A program made the translations under genes and the position numbers. A stretch of DNA of 17,491 bases from an uncultured Clostridium sp. (GTDB lineage Bacteria > Bacillota_A > Clostridia > TANB77 > CAG-508), in assembly GCA_947382445.1 (NCBI GenBank), contig CANCZH010000036.1:1-17491 (forward strand). Direction: 5' to 3'. The first letter of the stretch is position 1; every line of letters starts with the position of its first letter. Positions 7,421 through 15,900 of the stretch are shown one piece after another. Under the pieces are notes generated by a model. The model was given only the letters and a program-made list of their open reading frames with translations, did no database searches and had not been told where the DNA came from.

Positions 7421-7990
7421 TTATTTTTTATATAATCTTAACTCATTTTCAATAATACTCATAATAATTTGAACTGTTTTTTCTAAATCATTATTTTTAA
7501 GAACATAATCATACACACCAATTCTAGACTCCTCATAATCAAATCTATTTAAACGTAATTTAATCTCAGCAGGACTAGGCTTGTCCTCTCTTTCCTCCAA
7601 TCTTCTTTGTAACTCATCCTTTGGTACTCTTAGAAAAATTGTAACAACCTTAGTGTCATTCTTTAAAAGCTCTTTCAACTTCTCAGTGCCATTAACATCA
7701 ATATCTTTAACAATAACTTTTCCACTTTCAATTTTCTCATTTAACAACTTTTTAGAAGAACCATAATAATTATTATGATGAACATCATATTCATAAAGTT
7801 CCCCATCATTAATCATTCTTTCAAACTCTTCCTTTGAAACAAAACAATAAGTTTCACCCTCAACATCACCAGGTCTTATTTCTCTTGAAGTATAAGATGG
7901 AAGTGAAACAACATTATTCATTCTTTTAATTAACTCCTTTTTTATTGTATCCTTTCCTGCTCCTGCAACACCAGATAAAATAACTAACAT
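7421..7990 (-). CDS. gmk: Guanylate kinase
   Basis: Phosphorylates GMP to GDP using ATP, a cytoplasmic step of guanine nucleotide supply. The 189-residue protein has the P-loop GVAGAGKDT (residues 7-15), slightly divergent from the common GPSGAGKGT. It also has the GMP-binding SYTSREIRPGDVEGETY (residues 32-48), and IFLRVPKDELQRRLEERED with the later RLNRFDYE segment matching the lid and C-terminal helices. A ribosome-binding site AAAGGAG precedes ATG. The order remA-rpoZ-gmk-priA is typical of Bacillota except that rpoZ comes before gmk here. A hairpin at 8016-8055 lies between rpoZ and gmk. Confidence 0.94.
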   Translation of the reverse strand: MLVILSGVAGAGKDTIKKELIKRMNNVVSLPSYTSREIRPGDVEGETYCFVSKEEFERMINDGELYEYDVHHNNYYGSSKKLLNEKIESGKVIVKDIDVNGTEKLKELLKNDTKVVTIFLRVPKDELQRRLEEREDKPSPAEIKLRLNRFDYEESRIGVYDYVLKNNDLEKTVQIIMSIIENELRLYKK

Positions 7991-8015
7991 AACTTTTACT
8001 CCTTTAATTTTATAG

Positions 8016-8055
8016 AAAAATAGCGCACTTATTTTATATTAAGCCCGCCATTTTT
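8016..8055 (-). terminator. Hairpin between rpoZ and gmk, possible attenuator
   Basis: On the minus strand AAAAATGGCG (8055-8046) pairs with CGCTATTTTT (8025-8016) with one wobble, and CTTA/TAAG extends the stem inside. The A-rich 5' arm and T-rich 3' arm make it look like a bidirectional terminator. It lies ahead of the gmk ribosome-binding site, so partial termination or translational control of gmk is possible. Confidence 0.5.
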
Positions 8056-8065
8056 CTTTTCTAAA

Positions 8066-8278
8066 TTATTCTTCTTCATTATTTTCTTTTTCAACAATTT
8101 GAACTTTTCCCTCAGAAATTTCCTGAGCTGCAAGTGTAACAACACTAGGCTCTTTCTTATTTGTTAAAGGTTCAGCTCCCTCTGCAAGTTGTCTAGCTCT
8201 TTTAGAAGTTACTACCACTAATTGAAATCTATCATCAATTTTTTCTAGTAATTCATTTACAGTAGGTTTTACCATCAT
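8066..8278 (-). CDS. rpoZ: RNA polymerase omega subunit
   Basis: Small subunit of RNA polymerase that aids folding and assembly of the beta-prime subunit. The 70-residue protein has the family core: PTVNELLEKIDDRFQLVVVTSKRARQL, with the invariant SKRARQ, then VVTLAAQEISEGKV near the C-terminus and an acidic tail. The start has two adjacent ATG codons; AGGAGG lies ten bases ahead of the first, so either is possible. It follows remA by 15 bases and precedes gmk, consistent with a shared transcript. Confidence 0.94.
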   Translation of the reverse strand: MMVKPTVNELLEKIDDRFQLVVVTSKRARQLAEGAEPLTNKKEPSVVTLAAQEISEGKVQIVEKENNEEE

Positions 8279-8293
8279 AACTAAAACGCCTCC

Positions 8294-8542
8294 TTACTCT
8301 TCATCTTCATCTTTATCTAATCTACTAGCTACTGTTTCTGGTTGAACCGCAGACAAAATAATATGTCCTGAATCCATAACTAAAACAGCTCTTGTTCTTC
8401 TTCCGTATGTAGCATCAATAGCCATTTTTGAATCTTTAGCTTCTTGAACTAATCTTTTAATAGGTGCAGAATCTGGACTTACAATTGAAATAATTCTATT
8501 AGCAGAAACTATATTTCCAAAGCCAATATTAATAAGTTGCAT
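8294..8542 (-). CDS. remA: RemA family DNA-binding regulator (DUF370)
   Basis: An 82-residue protein with the hallmark sequence of Rem[29 protein letters not shown], then [32 protein letters not shown]. In Bacillus subtilis RemA activates extracellular matrix and osmoprotection genes by binding DNA as a ring-shaped oligomer. In this organism the targets are unknown. It lies between yicC (16 bases) and rpoZ (15 bases), the standard position in Bacillota. The frame is intact. Confidence 0.94.
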   Translation of the reverse strand: MQLINIGFGNIVSANRIISIVSPDSAPIKRLVQEAKDSKMAIDATYGRRTRAVLVMDSGHIILSAVQPETVASRLDKDEDEE

Positions 8543-8558
8543 AGAAATCTCTCCTTCT

Positions 8559-9437
8559 CTATTCTATATTTTGAATCTGTTCTCTTACATCTTCTATTTC
8601 AGTTTTTAATTCAATTACAGAGTTTGAAATATCCAAACTATTAGCCTTAGAACCAATAGTATTAACCTCTCTATTCATTTCTTGAATAATAAAGTCACAC
8701 TTTTTTCCAATAGGCAAATTTTCATTTTTAGTAATTAAATTCACAAACTGAGAAACATGACTATTTAATCTAGTTAATTCTTCTTGTATAGATGATTTAT
8801 CTGAAAAAATAACAATTTCCTGTGCTAATCTGTTTTCATCTATAATATCTGTATTCATTAATTCCTTAACTCTTGCATTTAATTTTACTATATATTCCTC
8901 AACAAGTCCAGCAGAAAATTCAGAAATTTTTGAAATTTTTTCCTTTATTCTATTAATTCTTACTAATAAATCCTCACGAATTTTATTTCCTTCAACATCT
9001 CTCATAGAAATAAAGTTATCAATAGCACAATGCAAAGCAACAGATAATTCTTCCCAATAAAACTCTTCATTATCCTCATTTGAAATATTTAAAACTTCTG
9101 GAAACTTAGAAACAGTAGAAGTAGTTATGTCATCTTCTATTCCTGTTTCTTCTGCTAATTCCTTTAATTGTGCTATATATATTTTCGCCAATTCCTTATT
9201 AATCTTTATACTCTTACCTTTTTCACTATAATCATACATAGAAATAACTACATCAATTTTTCCTCTTGAAATACCATTTAATATCTCTTTTCTAACTTTA
9301 TCTTCTAAATATGAAATCTGTCTTGGCAATTTTATAGATATATCACTATATTTATGATTAACGGACTTTATTTCAACAACATATTCTCTTCCGTCTATTT
9401 CATATTTTCCTCTTCCAAAACCTGTCATACTTCTCAT
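8559..9437 (-). CDS. yicC: YicC/YloC family endoribonuclease-like protein
   Basis: A 292-residue protein with the family start [10 protein letters not shown], followed by [20 protein letters not shown]. At the C-terminus it has the DUF1732 signature [24 protein letters not shown] with [17 protein letters not shown]. Members of this family have been described as endoribonucleases that form oligomers. The long middle part is helical and variable. It sits six bases after the upstream membrane-protein gene and directly ahead of remA, the usual yicC-remA-gmk order. The frame and length are normal. Confidence 0.93.
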   Translation of the reverse strand: MRSMTGFGRGKYEIDGREYVVEIKSVNHKYSDISIKLPRQISYLEDKVRKEILNGISRGKIDVVISMYDYSEKGKSIKINKELAKIYIAQLKELAEETGIEDDITTSTVSKFPEVLNISNEDNEEFYWEELSVALHCAIDNFISMRDVEGNKIREDLLVRINRIKEKISKISEFSAGLVEEYIVKLNARVKELMNTDIIDENRLAQEIVIFSDKSSIQEELTRLNSHVSQFVNLITKNENLPIGKKCDFIIQEMNREVNTIGSKANSLDISNSVIELKTEIEDVREQIQNIE

Positions 9438-9442
9438 ATATA

Positions 9443-9976
9443 TTAATCAACCTCTTTAAACTTTCTTTTATTCTTCTCATCTAAATATGTTTCATTATTT
9501 TTCTCTCCAACAATTTCTTTAATATCACTTAAACTTGCTTTATATTTCTTAATTTCTCTAGCATAGATAATTGTACATTTAACTAAATAATATACTAACA
9601 TATAAATAGAAAAAATTGAATATACAAATTTAAGTAAAATTCCTCTATGAAAATATATATATGGCATAAATAATGTAACTAAACTAATCACTAATAACTC
9701 TACACCATTTAAAGTAATTGCATCATTATTAGTTTTATAAGCAAATTCAAAAACACCTATTGTTGCAATGATCAAAATACCTGAAAATATATGTAAATCA
9801 GCTTCAAATTCATTCATATCAAGCTTAATATATCCTAAATTTAAAAATATAAAATATAATAAAACTAATATAGCTATACAAAGATTTTTAAACAATTTAT
9901 CATATATTTTTTCTTTTATTTCTTTTGGAATTTTTATCTTGGTTGCCATCTTTTCTACAACTTCATTTGTTTCCAT
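9443..9976 (-). CDS. Unknown four-helix membrane protein
   Basis: I do not recognise this 177-residue protein. Four hydrophobic segments are visible at about residues 31-50, 63-82, 93-111 and 117-137, flanked by a basic N-terminus (KIKIPKEIKEKIYDKLFK) and a charged cytoplasmic tail of about 40 residues rich in Lys and Glu. No catalytic motif is evident. It is tightly placed, six bases after the rsmE stop and five bases before yicC, so it is co-transcribed with RNA-modifying and RNA-processing genes. Function cannot be inferred from that alone. Codon use resembles its neighbours, so there is no sign of recent transfer. Confidence 0.75.
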   Translation of the reverse strand: METNEVVEKMATKIKIPKEIKEKIYDKLFKNLCIAILVLLYFIFLNLGYIKLDMNEFEADLHIFSGILIIATIGVFEFAYKTNNDAITLNGVELLVISLVTLFMPYIYFHRGILLKFVYSIFSIYMLVYYLVKCTIIYAREIKKYKASLSDIKEIVGEKNNETYLDEKNKRKFKEVD

Positions 9977-9982
9977 TAAAAA

Positions 9983-10711
9983 TTATCCTTCCAATTCATA
10001 TATTAAAATTGATGAAATTACCACAGGCGCAGTTTCAGTTCTAAGAATTCTTTTACCTAAGCTTACAGAAATAGCACCATTATCAAGCAACTTCTTAACT
10101 TCTTCTTCATCAATTCCACCCTCTGGACCAATTATAACTGCAATTTTTAAATTTTTCTTTTCAATACTACGAATTACACTTTTTAAAGTATTATTCATTT
10201 CTTTCTCATATGCCATGATAATATAGTCATACTCATTAAAAATCTCAATTGCTTGATCTAGATTTAAAATTCTATCCACCTTTAATATATCATTTCTTAA
10301 AGACTGTTTTGAAGCAACTTCCGCAATTTTCTTCCATCTTTCAATTTTCTTTAGCTTATCTTTTTCATCAAATTTAACGACACATCTTTTCATTTCAGTT
10401 GGAATTATTTCATACACACCTAATTCTGTACATTTTTGAATTATATATTCAATTTTATCCGCCTTTGCTAAACCTTGAAAAATCGTAATATTTGGTCCAC
10501 TTACTACTTCTTTATTTCTTTCAATAATTTCACATTGTACACATTCAGATGACAATGAAATAATTTTAGATTTATAATATATTCCATCTGAAACAATAGA
10601 AATTACATCACCTGGCTTTTTTCTCAAAACATTTTTTATATGATTTACATCTGAATTATTTATATAAATTTTATTTTCCTTAATTTGACTATTATTCACA
10701 AAAAAATTCAT
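9983..10711 (-). CDS. rsmE: 16S rRNA (uracil1498-N3)-methyltransferase RsmE
   Basis: SPOUT-class methyltransferase acting on U1498 of 16S rRNA with S-adenosylmethionine. The 242-residue product has an N-terminal PUA-like domain (HIKNVLRKKPGD), the linker FQGLAKADKIEYIIQKCTELGV, and the knotted SAM site with IGPEGGIDEEEV and the near-invariant LGKRILRTETA. I place the start at ATG 10711-10709, one base after the gtrA stop, because AAGGAT lies at the right distance. The longer frame beginning nine codons earlier overlaps gtrA and adds a non-conserved leader. The close spacing suggests translational coupling to the frameshifted gtrA. Confidence 0.93.
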   Translation of the reverse strand: MNFFVNNSQIKENKIYINNSDVNHIKNVLRKKPGDVISIVSDGIYYKSKIISLSSECVQCEIIERNKEVVSGPNITIFQGLAKADKIEYIIQKCTELGVYEIIPTEMKRCVVKFDEKDKLKKIERWKKIAEVASKQSLRNDILKVDRILNLDQAIEIFNEYDYIIMAYEKEMNNTLKSVIRSIEKKNLKIAVIIGPEGGIDEEEVKKLLDNGAISVSLGKRILRTETAPVVISSILIYELEG

Positions 10712-10712
10712 A

Positions 10713-11145
10713 CTACTTATCCTTTTTCTTAAATACAATCAACTTGCTAAGAACATAATTCAATATAATAATAATAACTTGACTTATTGTTTTTACAATT
10801 AAATCTGAAAAGCCAAGCTTTGTGCAACCAATAAAATATATCAGCGAGTCTACAATCATTGAGAAAACTCTACAAGAAAAAAAAGATGCCATTTCTTTTA
10901 ATACTTCTATTCTTCCATTTGCCTTACTTTTAAACACAAATTTTCTATTTGTAAGATATGCAAATACAATAGCAGCAATATTAGCAAATAAATTAGCTAA
11001 AAATCCGTATCATCCCCTCAGATGTATGCGATATAAACACAATTGAATAATAAACAATATAATTTACAACAGTTGTAAGTACTCCAAAAAATAAATACTT
11101 TATAACTTCTTCATATTTTCTATAATATTGATTTATTTTCTCCAT
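10713..11145 (-). CDS. GtrA-family membrane protein, interrupted by a +1 frameshift
   Basis: GtrA-like proteins are four-helix membrane proteins associated with polyprenyl-linked sugar transfer or flipping in cell-wall glycosylation. From the ATG at 11145 (ribosome-binding site AAGGAGAG) the frame reads MEKINQYYRKYEEVIKYLFF and GVLTTVVNYIVYYS up to ATA, then CGG at 11007-11005, with a stop four codons later. Skipping the C gives M-I-G-FLANLFANIAAIVFAYLTNRKFVFKS, exactly the expected helix 2 and family motif, and the frame then runs to the TAG at 10713. The joined product is about 143 residues, normal for the family. The start lies ten bases from the previous stop, and rsmE follows at once. 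The role and sugar substrate are not visible. Confidence 0.85.
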
Positions 11146-11154
11146 TTTCTCTCC

Positions 11155-12027
11155 TTAAATTTTTGCAATTGTACTAATTTTTAATATTTTAGCAAGTTTA
11201 GAATTTAATTTAACTAGCTTTTCCTTAGTCCAATTCTTTTCCTTAAACTTCTTTATAAAATTAGATTTTAAGTTATCTTCTAATTTTTCATTTTCTAAAA
11301 TAAGATTTTTATTTAAAATTTTATAATATGCCCTTTTCTCAAAAATTCCATTAGGTAGTAAATCTGCTTTTCTCCAAGAATAATTTTCGCTTCTTTTAAT
11401 AATATTTCTATCTATCATAAATGCTTTTATAATATCATCTTGCAAACACAACATTTCTCCACTTTTAATATTTTCATTTTCTATCATACATACTAGTTCA
11501 AAAATACTCTTTCTTTCATGGAATTTCTCATTATACTCTTTTTCAATTAATTTAGCCTTTAAATCATGATTTTTAACACTTAATTTTCTATATTTAGCAA
11601 TTCCTAAAAACTTTTCAAATATAGAACTTTCAACATAATATGAATTTCTTAAATTTATTTCATTTTCAAATCTAGATTTATATATTTTCTTATATACAAT
11701 CTTATTCATTTCTTTTTCTTGCAATTTATCAATTCTAGCTATTTCATTTTCAATTTGAACTACTATATACGCAAATTCCTTAGAAAAATTACGTTTTAAA
11801 TTTACAATTTTCCTGTCATAACAATTATTATACTCTATTTTATCTTGTAAAAATTCACGCAATTTAACAAAATAATCAGGAGAAATTGAAAATTTCACAT
11901 CAAAATCCATACCAAAAATTTCAGAATTTTTTTGGTACAATCGAATTTTACTATCTAATTTATTCACTTCTGATATCAAGTTATCAACTTGATATAAAAA
12001 GTCCATTAAATAATTTGAACTTTTCAT
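11155..12027 (-). CDS. Unknown charged, helical protein
   Basis: I do not recognise this 290-residue protein. It has no signal peptide or membrane segment. It is rich in Lys, Glu, Asn and Ile and appears largely helical, with coiled-coil-like stretches near residues 8-32 (VDNLISEVNKLDSKIRLYQ) and 85-120 (VQIENEIARIDKLQEKEMNK). A distinct patch, SENYSWRKADLLPNGIFEKRAYY, lies near residue 225. An AGAGGAA ribosome-binding site precedes ATG. It lies 35 bases after the LolA-like gene and ten bases before the gtrA start, so the three are probably co-transcribed. A cytoplasmic structural or nucleic-acid-associated role is conceivable but unsupported. Confidence 0.7.
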   Translation of the reverse strand: MKSSNYLMDFLYQVDNLISEVNKLDSKIRLYQKNSEIFGMDFDVKFSISPDYFVKLREFLQDKIEYNNCYDRKIVNLKRNFSKEFAYIVVQIENEIARIDKLQEKEMNKIVYKKIYKSRFENEINLRNSYYVESSIFEKFLGIAKYRKLSVKNHDLKAKLIEKEYNEKFHERKSIFELVCMIENENIKSGEMLCLQDDIIKAFMIDRNIIKRSENYSWRKADLLPNGIFEKRAYYKILNKNLILENEKLEDNLKSNFIKKFKEKNWTKEKLVKLNSKLAKILKISTIAKI

Positions 12028-12062
12028 AATATTCCTCTTTATCTTTCGTTTTATATTTAAAA

Positions 12063-12731
12063 TTATAATTCTATAACTGAATAATCAGTTAAATCTACAT
12101 TTTTCACATCAGCATCAACAATACTTCCAATTTGATAACGATAATACATAATTGTATTAATATTTTGTATTCCAGGTTTATGATAATTGCATTCCATTTT
12201 TACTATCATTCCACTTGATTTATCAAGCCAAATATTAAAAGTACTTTCACTATTAGATAATGTAAAAGATATACATTTAATTCCATTCATTGTTTCATAA
12301 TTTAAGAATTTATATTCATATTCATCACTCTCTAATAATTTTTCTGCTGTACATATCATCTCTTGAAAAGACGTAATTTCACTTTTATATTCTTTATACA
12401 CATATGCAACTTTTTCATCTTCATCTATTTGAATTTTAGTTTTTTCATCTTCATTATCATATATTGTATAATAATCAGTTTTACAAATCAATTTTTTATT
12501 CTTTAATTTATAATCCACTACTGTTTTTTCATTATTATTTTCATTAGTTTCTGTTACAATTTCACAAAAAATATTATCTATGGTTGCTACTTTTTTAGCA
12601 AGTGCCATAGCTTCTTGTCTAGTCATTTCTTTTATATTTCTATTATAAAAAATCATTGAAATTCCAACCATCGCAACTACTAAAATAATAATTGTAGGAA
12701 TTGCTAAAACAAATTTTTTCTTCTCTTTCAT
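12063..12731 (-). CDS. Membrane-anchored extracellular protein, LolA-like fold suspected
   Basis: The first gene after the promoter at 12754-12782. The 222-residue product starts with a basic MKEKKKF and one hydrophobic helix (about residues 8-29) without an obvious lipobox Cys, so it is likely a membrane-anchored exported domain. The remainder alternates beta-like strands (KTVVDYKLKNKKLICKTDYYTIY, KVAYVYKEY, GIKCISFTLS) and contains FNIWLDKSSGMIVKMECN. That segment resembles the strand pair around WLDKxTG in LolA/LppX-type lipoprotein-binding folds. Assignment to that fold is my inference. An AAGGTGA ribosome-binding site is present. Confidence 0.7.
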   Translation of the reverse strand: MKEKKKFVLAIPTIIILVVAMVGISMIFYNRNIKEMTRQEAMALAKKVATIDNIFCEIVTETNENNNEKTVVDYKLKNKKLICKTDYYTIYDNEDEKTKIQIDEDEKVAYVYKEYKSEITSFQEMICTAEKLLESDEYEYKFLNYETMNGIKCISFTLSNSESTFNIWLDKSSGMIVKMECNYHKPGIQNINTIMYYRYQIGSIVDADVKNVDLTDYSVIEL

Positions 12732-12753
12732 AATTTCACCTTTTTCAAAAGTC

Positions 12754-12782
12754 AGTATATATCAAATTTTATCTTTTTTCAA
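12754..12782 (-). promoter_or_regulatory. Sigma-A-type promoter of the 12731-to-gmk gene string
   Basis: The -35 box TTGAAA (12782-12777) and -10 box TATACT (12759-12754) are separated by 17 bases on the minus strand, about 20 bases upstream of the start codon at 12731. All following gaps down to yicC are under 40 bases, so this promoter probably serves many genes. Confidence 0.75.
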
Positions 12783-12800
12783 TATAAAAATACAACAATG

Positions 12801-12835
12801 GTGGACTTTTTTAGTGTCAAATCCTTAAAGTCCAC
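12801..12835. other. Small inverted repeat upstream of the promoter
   Basis: GTGGACTTT (12801-12809) pairs perfectly with AAAGTCCAC (12827-12835) around a 17-base loop. It lies just upstream of the -35 box at 12777-12782, in the gap between the surface-protein terminator and the next promoter. It could be a regulator site or a remnant of a mobile element. The rest of the 12732-12988 gap holds only the promoter and the terminator, apart from about 85 unassigned bases. Confidence 0.45.
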
Positions 12836-12922
12836 GTATAGTGTTCGTCTGCCAAATGATTTCTAGAATAGAACAAATCGGAAAGCCATTAAATTAGCAT
12901 AATTTTTACTTTCCTAATATAT

Positions 12923-12963
12923 AAAAAATACACCTCAGAATATTAGATTTATTCTAATATTCT
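12923..12963 (-). terminator. Rho-independent terminator of the repeat surface protein gene
   Basis: On the minus strand, 25 bases after the stop codon, TCTAATATTCT pairs perfectly with its complement (11 pairs, 12953-12963 with 12937-12947) around a five-base loop. A T-run follows at 12928-12923. The stem is AT-only apart from two pairs, and a short spacer separates stem from T-run, so strength is uncertain. Confidence 0.7.
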
Positions 12964-12988
12964 AAGATGCATTTCTTCATTTTAGTTT

Positions 12989-15900
12989 TTATTCTTTTCT
13001 ATTTCTTCTTTTTGTTAAATAAACTGCTATTCCTACTAATATTATAAGAACTGGCATACATAATGTTCTAATTATTGAACGTATTTCACTTAAACCTGTT
13101 GCAGGTATTTTATTAATATAAATTACATTATTTGGCTTTTGAGTTTGATTTGCATTATTATCATCCTTGCCTGAATTTATACTTGGATTTTGTGTTGGTT
13201 TATTTTCTCCTGGATTTGTACTTGGGCTTGGTGTTGGTTTATCTTCTCCTGGGTTTGTGCTTGGGCTTGGTGTTGGTTTATCCTCTCCTGGATTTGTACT
13301 TGGGCTTGGTGTTGGTTTATCTTCTCCTGGATTTGTACTTGGGCTCGGTGTTGGTTTATCTTCTCCTGGATTTGTGCTTGGACTTGGTGTTGGTTTATCC
13401 TCTCCTGGATTTGTGCTTGGGCTTGGTGTTGGTTTATCTTCTCCTGGATTTGTACTTGGACTTGGTGTTGGTTTATCCTCTCCTGGATTTGTACTTGGGC
13501 TTGGTTTACTTTCTTGAACAATCCATGTAACCTTAGCTACTGTCTTTCCTTCATTTCCGGCTTTATCTGTATAGACAAACTCAAATTCTCCGTTCTTTGT
13601 AAAAGTATATTTATTTTTTCCTTCATTATTTTTAATTACAATTTCTTCATTACATTCTAATATTGCAGTTACTGGTTTACTTGTTTTTTCTACTACATCA
13701 TATTTTATTGTTGCTTTTGGAGCATCTCTATCTATCCAATTAACTTTTGCAATTTCTGTTCCTTTATTTCCTGCTGCATCTTCAAATTCAAATTTAAATT
13801 CTCCATTTTCTTTAAAGATATATCTACTATTACTATTATTATTTATAACTTTTACATTTTTTTCGTCAAAACTAATAATCGCTGTTACATCTTTATTTGT
13901 TGGATCTGTTATATCATATTTTATTGTTGCTTTCGGTACTACTTTATCTATCCAATCTACTTTTACAATAATATTTCCCTTATTTCCTGCTGCATCTTCA
14001 AATCTAAATTCAAATTTTCCATTTTCCTTAAATGTATATTTATTTTTTCCATTATTGTTTGTAATCTTTACATTTTCTTTATCAAAGTTAATTGTTGCTG
14101 TTACATTTTTATTTGTTAATTTTGTTATATCATATGTTATTGATACTTTTGCTTCTGTCTTATTTATCCAATTTACTTCTGCAATTGCCTCTCCTTTATT
14201 TCCAACTGCATCCTCATATTGGAATTTAAACTGACCATTTTCTACAAACTTATATGTTGTCTTTCCTTCATTATTTAATATTTTTACATTTTTCTTATTA
14301 AAACTAATTGTTGCTGTTACATCTTTGTTTGTTAATCCTGTTATATCATATTTTATTGTAGGTTCTGGTATTACTTTATCTATCCAATCTACTTTTGCTT
14401 TTCCTTTTCCTTTATTTCCTGCAATATCTTCAAACTCAAATTCAAATTCTCCATTTTCTTTAAATGTATAAGAATTCTTTCCATCATTATTTACTATTTT
14501 TACATTTTCCTTATTAAAGCTAATTGTTGCTATTACATCATTTTTAGTTAAATCTTTTATATTATATTCTATTTTAGCTTCTGGAACTACCTTATCTATA
14601 AAATCTACTTTAGCCTTTATTTTTCCTTTATTTCCTGCTGCATCTTCAAATTCAAATTCAAATTCTCCATTTTCTTTAAATGTATATGTTGTCTTTCCTT
14701 CATTATTTGTTACTTTTGCATCTTTCTTATCAAAATTAATTGTTGCTACTACATCTTTATTTGTTGGTTTTTCTATACTATATTTTATCGTAGCCTTTGG
14801 TGCAATTTTATCTATCCAGTCAACTTTTGCTTTTGCTGTTCCTTTATTTCCTGCTGCATCTTCAAATTTAAATTCAAGTTCTCCATTTTCTTTAAAAGTA
14901 TACGTTGTCTTTCCTTCATTATTTGTTACTTTTACATTTTTCTCATCAAAGCTAATTGTTGCTACTACATCTTTATTTGTTAATTTTTTTACATCATAGT
15001 TTATTGTTGCTTTTGGAGTCACTTTGTCTATCCAATTAACTTTTGCTATTAAATTTCCTTTATTTCCTGCTGCATCTTCAAATTTAAATTCAAATTCTCC
15101 ATTTTCTTTAAATGTATATGTATTTTTTCCACTATTGTTTGTAATCTTTACATTTTCTTTATCAAAACTAATTGTTGCTGTTACATCTTTATTTGTTAAT
15201 TTTGTTATATCATATTTTACTGTTACTTTTGCTTCTGTTTTATTTATCCAGTCTACTTCTGCAATTGCTTCTCCTTTATTTTTAGCAGCATCCTCAAATT
15301 CAAATTTAAACTGTCCATTTTTTGTAAATTTATATGTTGTCTTTCCTTCATTATTTAAAATCTTTACATCTTTCTCATTAAAGCTAATTGTTGCTGTTAC
15401 ATCTTTATTTGTTAATTCTGCTATATCATATTTTATTGTTGCCAATGGAGCAACTTTGTCTATATAATTAACTTTTGCCTTTACTGTTCCTTTGTTTCCT
15501 GCTTTATCTTCAAATTTAAATTCAAATTCCCCATTTTCTTTAAATGTATATGTTGTCTTTCCTTCATTATTTGTTACTTTTACATCTTTCTTATCAAAAC
15601 TAATTGTTGCTACTACATCTTTATTTGTTAATTTCGTTATATCATATTTTACTGTTGCTACTGGAACTACTTTATCTATATAGTTAACTTTTGCTTTTGC
15701 TGTTCCTTTATTTCCTGCTATATCTTCAAATTTAAATTCAAACTCTCCATTTTCTTTAAATGTATATGTTGTCTTTCCTTCATTATTTGTTACTTTTACA
15801 TTTTCCTTATCAAAAGTAACTGTTGCTGTTACATCCTTATTTGTTAAATCTTTTATATCATAATTTATTGTTGCCTTTGGAACAATCTTATCTATCCAAT

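Noticed and set aside
10822..11046. Plus-strand frame opposite gtrA
   Set aside because: It is antisense to both halves of the GtrA-family gene, whose own translation matches the family.
12785..12900. tRNA or riboswitch in the gap before the surface-protein terminator
   Set aside because: Only one nine-pair inverted repeat is visible; no cloverleaf or known aptamer core could be recognised.
13132..13660. Long open frames on the plus strand and in other frames across the Pro-rich repeat
   Set aside because: They are low-complexity shadows created by the 39-base period, with no ribosome-binding sites and no family resemblance.
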